The notes below the pieces were generated by a model. It did no database searches and was not told where the DNA came from. It saw only the letters and a list, made by a program, of their open reading frames with translations. A stretch of DNA of 64,000 nt. Origin: Macquaria australasica. Its lineage: Eukaryota > Chordata > Actinopteri > Centrarchiformes > Percichthyidae. The stretch is taken from the NCBI GenBank assembly GCA_005408345.1, contig SEMN01000891.1, positions 1-64,000 on the forward strand. The letters are read 5' to 3'. The position numbers and the translations under genes are program-made. Of this stretch, positions 38,790-49,000 are shown in pieces (the first letter of the stretch is position 1; each line of letters opens with the position of its first letter).

Positions 38790-39705
38790 GAATAAAAGCC
38801 CGGGTTTTGAGTTGGAGGCCGAGTATTTTCTGAGCAACGTCAGTGCGATAACTCTACTTTTGTTCTACGTATTTTTGTGTTTTGTCAAGCACTTTGTTAC
38901 ACAGTGTTGTCTCTGGGTCGCATAGCACTACTTTGAAGATTTAGTATTATATATATAATAAATATTACTATTATATAAAATAAGAGTTTAACATAAAGAT
39001 GTTCCATGTAACCCTTTCTTTGAAACTGTGAAAGATTATATAAGCTGCTCAAAAATATTTTCCTTTGATTTGGTCAAACTAGAATGACACATAGCTATTC
39101 TTATCCTAAAGATCACCATAAATATTGCATCATTTAATTCACTTTCCACTTTGCTCCGGCAAACATTATGTTGGGCAAGGGAGTAAAAATGAAATATGCC
39201 TGGGGCAATGCTTGAATAGACTTAATAATAACAAAATTAACAATGGTATAGTAGGACTGTGTGAATGTGTAACCATGTGAGTGTGAGCAAGAAAGCATTG
39301 CTGGAAAGCTCCTGTGGATAAATAAAGGAACTAAAATAAAAATAGGTCTCTATAACAATTAAATGACAATGACCAATAACTGCACATTTTTTGCATTTGT
39401 GCTCTTCTTGTGACTTCTAGTTTGAAAACAATGATTTGGTTTTCTAAGTTACAGCATTCCTTTGTGTTCCGTTGCGTTGAAATCTCTTTCCCCATCGATT
39501 TGTATTTCCCCCTTTTAACCCGAACATAATCTGGCCTAACCCCAACTAGTTATATTCTGCTCTGTTGAACCTCAACCCAGCCTGTTATCTCTGCAGAGCC
39601 TAACCCTAAGCTTACCAAAACCTTCTCCCCAACCACAGGACAGCATCACCACAAACTCTGTTCAAAGCTGAAACAGACTTCAACACAAGACCTGTTATTA
39701 TGACT

Positions 39706-39790
39706 CCATGTCAAGTTCAAATTCAAGTTCAAGTTTTTTTTTTATTGTCATGTAAACAACAATTACAGTGAAGCAGTCAGTGGCAATTAA
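39706..39790 (-). repeat. LINE-like 3' tail, inverted
   Basis: AAGTTCAAATTCAAGTTCAAG then TTTATTGTCATG reads on the minus strand as CATGACAATAAA plus a CTTGAA tandem tail. Confidence 0.55.
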
Positions 39791-39832
39791 ATTAGATCTC
39801 AGGCTCCCTTCAACTGTCCTGTTACGTGATTT

Positions 39833-39857
39833 TATATATATATATATATATATATAT
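39833..39857. repeat. (TA)12 microsatellite
   Basis: Pure TA run in the divergent intergenic region. Confidence 0.95.
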
Positions 39858-40779
39858 CTGTAAGTGGAACAAAACGTAATTAGCATCTAAGATACAAAAT
39901 AGTACAGCAGCTAAAATATAGGAATAAAATATATATAATATGAATACAGTTTATTTTGATAGGCCAATTTGTTTTACCGGAAGTTGGTTGTGTTGTTTCA
40001 GTAGGCTTGACGCCGCTCAGCTTCCTCTGGTGGCGCTGCAGGGTTATAACTGGATTTATTGTACAGTATTTATGTGCTCTGCCATAACCAGGTTGCTGCT
40101 TTAAGGGAGAGTCATCGTCTAGCATTTGGTTTGTCTGTGGTTATATGCATTGTTATTATTTTTTTTTTTACCGTGGATCAAAGCTCATACTGGTATTTTT
40201 ATAATTACAGGCTTCGCCCTCAATTAACGTGAAGGCCTCTGGTTAATTAGGACCCGGGTTCGGTCCTCCAGAGGACCACATAAAGACTGTTGTTACCGTT
40301 TAGATGATCGAGGCGGTCACATCAGATTTTGTACCCCGTCGAAACCGTCTCCCCTCCCCTCCGAAGATCGGCCCACCAACCTTTTAATCGTGTTATTAGG
40401 TGTGTGTTTGACGCGTCCAGATACGGGCGGCATACTGTCACGTTTTTGTTTTTTGTTTTTTTTTTAACTGTTCGTACTTCACATTTCGACGAAGCGGTTT
40501 AGGTGAAACCGATTCTAACGGCGATACAAAAAAAAAAAAAACCGTTACGCGCGTTAGACGACTTTGTACCCACGGCCAAGTTTACATTACCGCTGTAAGA
40601 AACAAATAAAACGTACGTGCAGTGGCTGTGAAATACTAACCGACGAAGCGTAATCTCGAAAACCCGTGAAATCGTGTGAAAACAGACCGGAGACACCGGG
40701 GTCAGCTACTTCCTACGGTTGGGGTGGGTTTTTTTTTTTTTTTTTGAAAGGACCGGTTGGAGCCTCGCTCTGCTCCCGA

Positions 40780-40792
40780 CCAATCGGAAGTG
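40780..40792 (+). promoter_or_regulatory. CCAAT box abutting ETS site, nsd2 promoter
   Basis: CCAAT (40780-40784, NF-Y type) is immediately followed by CGGAAGTG (40785-40792, ETS type) about 135 bases before a good splice donor at 40928. This is the best candidate for the main nsd2 core promoter. Confidence 0.5.
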
Positions 40793-40799
40793 AGTATTT

Positions 40800-40927
40800 T
40801 TCGCGCTGGTCGGCCGCAGAGTTTGAGTTTCCCGCAAGCTGCTCGGCTCGACTTGAATGAAACCCGTCGCTTCACGGGATGAATGCGGGCGTCTTTCCCC
40901 TTTAACCGCCGGGAGGAGATTCAACAG
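40800..40927 (+). other. nsd2: probable nsd2 noncoding first exon
   Basis: CpG-rich sequence ending CAACAG at a plausible GTAACC donor, placed just downstream of the CCAAT/ETS pair. The 5' limit is a guess. Alternative noncoding first exons may end at 41967 (GCG|GTAAGA) or 42255 (CAA|GTGAGT). Confidence 0.4.
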
Positions 40928-41853
40928 GTAACCGCAAAGAAACGGCCTTTCATCTCATCGTCAACCCTGGGGACGTTAGCCGGCGTGTTGCTGGGGTTTT
41001 TTTTTTTTTTAACACTAGTTCGGGACGACCATCCATTTTAGCAAGAGACGACCTGCTAGCTAACTGTGCTAACGTTAAATGTGCAATTTGACTTGGCTTC
41101 AACGGTTCGCTGGTTAGCTTCGGCTAGCACGGTTAGCTTTTTTTGAAACGAGCTGTCATGGCGCCTACAAAATGACTATCAGCGAAACAATAGCAGGACA
41201 GTTCATACAAACTACGGCAGTCATCCAGCCGCGTCCCCGTTCATTTACTCACGTATTCGGTTTAACCGGGTAGGGCGGGTTGGCTAGTAGGTTGACCGTA
41301 TTTAGCTTCTGGGTGGCGGCTTTGTCTATTTGCTGGAATGCGGCGTAATGGCTGACCGTAGCGATGACGGAGATGCGGTCGCCCGGTGTAGGGACCCGCC
41401 TGTCCGCTGCTCCGTGACTGGGCTCCGTGAGATTCCCACATCGTGGCTTCCGTTTCAGATAGTAGTCGGTGCCCGTTTCACGCCTGACATGATAGTGCAG
41501 CCGTTAGCTGCGGTTGGTGTTTTTGCGTTGGCTAGCAGAACACTTTAACGCATTTAGTTAACTTCAGAATGACTGAGTGGTTGTTAAAAAACGTACTACT
41601 ACTACTTACTGTAACGTTAACTGGACAAGTCCAGCCGTCTTGCCTTTTTATTTTTTTTATATATTACAACTAAGCTAACTAACGTTAGCTTTTAACTGAA
41701 GTGGGGTGCATTTAATTTCATCAACTATTCGCACTCCGTTAGCATTACTCCGAGTTGTCAGCTGCTTTCATTTCCGCGGCTTTTCTAGCCGGTGATGCGG
41801 TGGTTACGCGGCACAGCTAAGCCACCCACTCATTGGGCATTCGCTGCATGCGG

Positions 41854-41881
41854 TGCAGCCTGCAGCCTGCAGCCTGGAGCC
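41854..41881. repeat. four tandem copies of a 7-bp unit (TGCAGCC)
   Basis: Three exact and one single-mismatch copy of TGCAGCC in the nsd2 5' region. Confidence 0.8.
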
Positions 41882-42457
41882 TGCCTTCTCCACACCGCTT
41901 TGCCATAGACTGCAGCTAGCCGCTAGCCAGTCTTTCTCCAGGAGAAAGCCAGCTTAAAATTGTCGCGGTAAGAGGTTTTCCGCCCGCCCTGTGCTTTTTG
42001 TTCGTATGCATGGATGTAATCGAGAATGGGTTTGACTTGACCTCGTTCACAATAGTTGTGATCAACGTATAGGTCTGGATTTCATTGAGGCATTCATATT
42101 CTTATACTACACAGCGGTGTCGTTGCCTCCGAGTTTTGGTTTGTAGAGTCGCTCGAGTTTCTTTTAAAAACATCCAACACTGCGCGGATACAACATTCCG
42201 TGACAGGTGCAGTTTTCTCTGTCGCCTCCGAGCTCTGTTCATGCTCCGCTGGCAAGTGAGTGCCATTTTGTAAAATGTGTAACGTTATGCTCATAGGATT
42301 CATATCCCAGAATGCCATTTTACAAATTGCCAGAATTAAGGGCACCAAATATTGAGTGCATGATATTGTTGATGTCTTCTGATTCGAACCTGTGGAATAA
42401 GAAGTTCTGTGCGTTCCCTGTCCTGTAGCTCCGTGAGCCTGGAGGGGGTTAGATGGG

Positions 42458-43069
42458 ATGGACAGCAAAGGTAGCTCCCTGCCTTCAATGCCTGAACCAG
42501 CCAACCCGATCAGCATGAAGCAGCCGCCAGAATCCCTCAGTGTACGGAAAGGTGGGGGGGACATGAGCAGTGACCCTGCTCTACTAATGGACAAAGCTGC
42601 TGCCCAGCTGGCCGCCACACTACAAGACGGTGTCCTTCAGAAGATGGCTGGCCACAGTCATAACAACCACAGCCACGAGAGGCTCAAAGACCTCACCTCT
42701 CGTGTGCTGAATGGTGACCAAGACACACTGCCTAAGCTTTGTGCTCCGGAGCCACCTATGCTTAAGGGTGCTGAAGCCCCTGCTACGAATGGCACCCATC
42801 AGCGCAATGGCACTCCTCATACTGAACCTGAACTGAAGGTGACGATACCCCAGGGGGTAATGCAGCCGTTGTTTGAGCCATGCTGTGCCAGTGGGACCAG
42901 TTTGGCCACAACCACCGAAGATACCATATCTGGACCCGATAAGAGACAGGATGTGAAGAAAAGGAGGGGGAGACCTCACAAACCTCAACCAAACCTCAGT
43001 TCCTCTGCCATCCCTGTGGAACCACTTGACCACACAAATGCTGTAGATGGAACTGGAGCAGCTGATGAG
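42458..43069 (+). CDS. nsd2: nsd2 coding exon 1
   Basis: 204 codons from the start ATG; the exon itself begins after a TAG acceptor at 42428. It is mostly low-conservation, Ser/Pro-rich sequence. LKDLTSRVLNGDQ matches LKDLTSRVFNGEP of human NSD2. An AT-hook-like KKRRGRPHKPQ lies near its end. The donor (GAG|GTTTTG) is weak but the next exon continues in phase 0. Confidence 0.9.
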
Positions 43070-46000
43070 GTTTTGCTTTTATTTCTACTTTTAAGAAACA
43101 AAAGGATAAATATGTTTTAAGATACAACTTCTATTTGCCTGTGGTAAATATACATACTCCAATGTGTCTAGCTAAAACTGGTTTAAAGACGAACATTAAC
43201 ACATACTGCACTACAGTTATGCTAACATTTAAGACAAAAGGACCATACATATAAATGTGACCAAACACTACCAGGCCTCCTATGGATAGTTGAATACACA
43301 GTAAATGTTAACTAACAGAAATATAAAGTTTGTTCTGTCTGTTGGCATTCAGATATTGGCTGACATACCTTGGGGAAAGCAATGCTAAATATGAAGTAAA
43401 TAAGGTTTCTACATAGGCTTAAAAATGTGGAAAATTGATAGAACATTTGCAAGTCTTTAAACCTAAATGTACAGCTGCAGAGGGTTCCCCACAAAGTATT
43501 GTATGTGTTTAATTGTGAGCCAATATTTACAGGTGTAAAAAACCGGTAGTGATGCATATGTCTCTGAGATAGCGTGTGGGAAAAGAAATTGATTTTAGGA
43601 AGGAAAAGCTGTTGGAACCTTGATTGGTTTCTATTTTTATCTATTGATTAATTAATTCTTCTTTCTCTTCTCCAGCCTGATCTCATCCCAGAGCTGACGA
43701 AGGCGCCTACAGAAGAGTCCCCTCTGCTGATCCGTTTTTCTGTTGGTGGTTTGGTTTGGACCAAGGTGTCAGGATACCCCTGGTGGCCTTGCATGGTGAC
43801 CACAGACCCGGAATTCAACAATCACTTCAAACAGAAAGGTGAGAAACAGTCACTACCACCTACATCTATTTAACTTTGGTTTAAGTGATGTGTTATAAAG
43901 TTAAAGGTTGAAGAATCATGTTTTATAACTGTTGTATATGGGACACTTTCATTTTTAGAAGTCAACAATTATTTACTTTAATGTTTGTTCTTTCTAATTC
44001 GTTTTTATAGCAGCCAACAGCAGGTCGGGCCTCCTTTACCATGTGCAGTATTTTGGAGACGCCCCGGAGAGAGGCTACGTCTTTGAGAAGAACATGGTGT
44101 CCTTCACTGGGGAGGATCAATACCAGGAGCTTAGCCAGGGCAACAAACAGCCAGCCTCCCGTGTCATCCACAAAAAGGTAAATTGGCTCCTTCTCCTGCG
44201 TGACGCCCCTGTGTATTGGCCTGTAGAAGATGTGGTGTGCTGTTGTTTAGAAAGACTTGGCTCAGAAACTTTGCAACATTCAAACATTGCACTTCCTTAA
44301 AAGGTTCTCTCTCATCATTAAATTTCAAGAAAGTTGGAGAAGTGCATTACAAATGAAAAATCAGGCAATATAAAAAAATGTTAGGTAAATACCAGAATAT
44401 ATTTTGCAATTTGGTTAACAAATTTGTTATATTAGATGAATTTGCTGCTTTTTCCCCCTGAACCTCAAGCCCAGTCTAGTCACACTTTTAGCCTGTTTTC
44501 TCAACAAGGAATAATGTTTACAACACATCATTTTTGCCATGTTTCTTAGCAAGTCTTCTTGTACAAACCTGTCACATGCTGCTAATCAAGTATGTAATCT
44601 TGCTTTTAAATAATAATGTAAAAACCAGTATTTGTTTAATGGCATCCTCCTGGTAGCAACATGTGTTCCCCAGTTCAACACAATGATTAAACATCACTGC
44701 TGTGTTGTGTCTTTTGTAACTTGTCGTATAACCTTGCTATTCTCTCCCTGTGTCATGCAGACGGCTCCCTCTGTACCCCGTAAACTCCAGGCTCAGTGGA
44801 ACATGGGCATCATTCAGGCCAAGGAGGCCCTCAGCATGTCACTGGATGAGCGCATGGTGAACTTTGCATTTCTGTATGATGATGACGGGCCTCATCTGAA
44901 CCCCCGCATCATGGAGAAGCTGAAGCCAGAACAGGGCAACAAGATGGATCAGGAAACGGAGTCTAGGCTCAGTCCAGATCGCCCCTCCCTGCTGGTGGGC
45001 CCTGCCGACAACACCACAGCCGCCCCTCAGTCCCAAGACAGCACTTCACCGGGGAAAAAGAGACAAGCACCCAGAACAAAGCTCAAAACGGGAGAATGGC
45101 AGAAAAGGGACAAAGGCCACCTAAATGATTTCCTGTTGGAAAATGAATTGAATGACACAGTTTCTTCCAAAGAAATGCTTCATCCGCAGCCAGCCTCACA
45201 GGTTAGGAAAACTCACTAAAATTCATCAGCAGGGGAATGCTTGTGACGTGCATCAGTTTGTTATTTTTGTGCAGACTTCGCAAGGGGTTGTGTCGCTTGG
45301 TTCCTACAGAAGAAATGTATGAATGCTAAATATAAGACTTTACAAGTTTTGAAAAGTTCTCAAATCAGATAAAATGTAGCGTGAAATAAACACTGAAACA
45401 GTATAATCCTGGTACAATCAAATATATAGTTTATCTTGTTGATCCACCCAGAACTCAGATTTTCCTGAAGACTATGATTCAGGTATAGAGGTTCAGCATA
45501 GCAAACAGTCATATTAGCCCACAATTTAACTGCATATTTTAAGCTTTCAATATCAGCTAAAATTTGTGCATTCTGTAAGGAAATCCAGGTGTGAAAATAC
45601 TGAGAGCATTGTGGAATGGAAATAGTTGCAGAACCCTGATAGGCTAATATTGTAATCATATTTTGGCAGCCTTTTACTCGCCTCATTTAATACATGTGGT
45701 CGTTTTGCTCGTAGGATCCCACCACTTCTGCACCAGATACACAAGCTGAATCAGCCATACATCAGAAGAAAAAGAGGAGACCCAAACAGGCTCAGTCTCC
45801 CGCAAAGACTGTGAGGAGAAGGAAAAAATCTGCGACGGACAACACTTCTGATCCCGTGAAGAAAGGGAAATCAAACCTGGTTTCTTCGACAGGCGATATT
45901 TCAGAGCCAGTCTCGCTTCAAGTTTCAGTTCCAGGTTGGTTGAAAGTTGAAACTCGGGCAGCAGTTAAACATTAGCCATCAGTCAGTGGCTGGTTAAATC

Positions 46001-49000
46001 TGACCAAGGCTGGTATGCGTTTACCAGAGCTGAGGAATCTCCTGCTTTAAATTGCCATATGTGGCTAGTAAAATAGTTAAGTGGTTGGGTTAATGTGGAA
46101 TTTATAACTTAATGTGATCAGTATATTTAAGAATGCCCGCTCCTGATTGTAGAGAGAGGGCACATTTTTTGTTGTGAGACTACTAAAACCAAGTAAGTCG
46201 TTTATCCTTGACAGCACTGAAGTTGAGAAATGTAGAGCATTTATCCAGGATGCTGTTGATAGCTGTGTGTTGCTTTTCAATGTTGTTAATTAATGTTGCA
46301 ATTTCGGTGCTTAATTCTTTACTATTAATGAAGCATAGCAAAAGTTTCAAATCATACTTGATTGTAGAAGTACTGAAACTGGTACTTTCCAAAACATAAT
46401 ACTCATTTTTAGCATCACATGTAGCTTTATTCATTCATTTAAAAAGAGCCTTTTGTTGTTGTAGTTGACAAAGTAAAGAAAAGGCGAAAGAAACAGAATC
46501 CTGAAGAGCAGAGGACTGATTCCTCAGGTGAGACAGTTGTCACGTCATTTTTGTGTAATATTTCTAAAGCACAGAGATGTAAAGTGACTCATTCAAGTGA
46601 ATCAAAATAGAATAGGAGAATAAGCACTTTCTTCCTTAAGCTGAGTGTGACAATTTATATTTTCTTTAGCCCAGTTAGGTATTTGGCACAAGGTGGGAGA
46701 AAGTTTTTAAATGAATCATCAAGCTACTCTAAAAGCTGCCTGATACTATTGTTATTGTCAGCATTTCCTGTTCTAACTTAACAGCAAATAAAAATGGGTG
46801 TTTTTTTTTTAATCTATTTTTTTGTTGCTTTTAGTGAAGGGAGAGCGAAAGAAGACTGCTAAAAGGCCACTAACAGACGCTGCGGCAGACGAGGGCCAGC
46901 AGCCTAAAAAGAGACGTAAAACAAGCAAAGATGCTGAAAAACAGGTGAGGTTTCCATCTGGTGCAGTGTCATTTTAGACCCACAACTGTACCTGTTCCTG
47001 CAAAGTAATAGCTGACATTGAGGAGGGCCTCGCTGTGGAGAATTTTAAATGATTCGCTGAGTAAATGTCTGGGGGGGGGGTTTAAGAATTTTTAAAATAC
47101 TGAACATCAGACACAATTTTGTTCCCAAAAATAGTAAGCACTTTGTAATAAGACGTTGGTTTTCTTGTTTGTCACAGGCCTCGACTTCAGAAGGAGCAGA
47201 CAAAAAGCAGAGAAGAAGGAAGAAAACTGACAAAGACGTCAAAGAAACCAAGAAGCGAATGAATAAGTCAAAAGCTCTCCTCACTGGTAAACCATCTTAA
47301 TAGTCTGTATTGAAGAACAACATTGATTCTCTTTTAAATTCACCTCTGTGATTTGCTCTGTGGCCTCACTCCTGACTACACAACATCTTAGCTGTTTTTG
47401 TTATGGCTCCACGGTACTTGGTCGTCATTGTCCAAAGACTTTCTTTTCACAGATGACCAAGAGGCAGAGAAACCAAAGCGTCGGAGGAAAAGGAAACAGG
47501 ATGGGGAGACCCAGGCCACGCCCTCCAAGGCAAAGAAGAGGCGGCCCTCCCCGTGTCCTGATCCCGAGGTGAGAGGGAATAACCTCGGAGCAGTCTGGGA
47601 TTAACTAGTAAACCTAAGAAAGTTGTTACAAGAGCCACAAATTTTAAACAGGTTAAATCATTATTTTGTAGTTTACTTAAAGATTAAGCCTGCCAGTGCA
47701 AGTTAGGTGGTATTAATTTAATTGCACGAGCTTCAAGCATCATTTTCGAGACGTTTATTTTGTTTGCAAATAATAAAGTATAGGGAGCTGGAAAGCTTTA
47801 AAAAGCTTCTTCTACTAACATAATCACATCATTTGCAGTTTTGATTATTAATTCATTTCCTTCATCACTCAGGTCTGTTGGAAATTATTGTTAATCATTT
47901 TGCAGATAGCGTGAATGTATTGCTATTGTCTCATTTATTCAAAGTTCGCCCACATGTTGTTTGCTGCAGGGCTCTGGGAGTGAAGAACGTCCTGATTCTC
48001 CGAGTGACAGCTTAGACGGGATAAAGAAGGGCGAACGGAAGAAAGAGTTTGTCTGCCAGGTAGGTCTTTCCTCATTTGAACTGAAACAAACTCTTATTTA
48101 AATGTTAAAAGGACATTTCTTGGAGAAAATGCTGCTTCACTTGTTTCTAAATACAAATATATCAGGGTGAAGTGTTAAACATATAAGTGTTAGCATATAA
48201 ACAAACATGCTGGATCACACAAGTCTCCATCCATTTATAATCATGTGGAATATAGACTTCTGTTTTAAATATTTGTGGTTTTTCTTTGTCCCAGTTAATA
48301 ACATCTCCTATTTTCCACATCATTCTCTGATCTTTTATTCTGATCACATGCTCTGAAATGTCTCAGTCTCTGCATATGTTTTGATCTGTGTATGTTTGCC
48401 TACAGATGTGTGAGCAGGCTGGTGAGGACTTGGTGCCCTGTGAAGGCCAGTGTTGTGGGATGTTTCACCTCCACTGTCTGGGTCTGTCGCTCAAACCCGA
48501 CGAGAAGCTGCTGTGTCAGGAGTGCAGCACAGGTGAGAAGTTCACACTTTGTCCAGGAAACAGCGATTGGTCAGTTATTTTATGTTATAATACAGGGTTC
48601 GTACAAAGTCTTGAAAGTTTGGAAAATGCTTAATTTTAACCGTTATGTTTTCAAGGTTAGGAATATGCTTGAATTCGATTATATTTTTTGAAAAATGCTT
48701 GATTTTCAACATATGTTGTTTCATCATCTACACAATCACTCATGTAAACCAAAAATCTTTTAATATTTGAAATGAAACGATCTTGTTGTCATATTTGTTT
48801 GTTGTCTCCTGGAATTTATAGTAACAATTTAGATATGATAAAGGCTTCAATAGTCTGGACATTTTTGGATTAGGTGCCTTGAAAGTGCTTGAATTTTACT
48901 CTTAAAAAGCTGTACGAACCCTGTATAATAGTGACCTCTTGCTGCACTACATTAAGTTCTTGACTGTAACATAACATGAGCCACTTTGTGGACATTTTTA

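Larger units (their letters stand above)
38790..40770. promoter_or_regulatory. letm1-nsd2 divergent intergenic region
   Basis: The space between the two head-to-head genes. Its ends, near 38.1-38.8 kb and 40.25-40.95 kb, are CpG-rich; the middle is AT-rich and holds a (TA)n run and a LINE-like tail (39706-39790). No exon was found. Confidence 0.5.

Noticed and set aside
40018..40033. CTCF-like CCTCTGGTGGCGC between letm1 and nsd2
   Set aside because: Read on the minus strand it has two mismatches in the critical GGC core.
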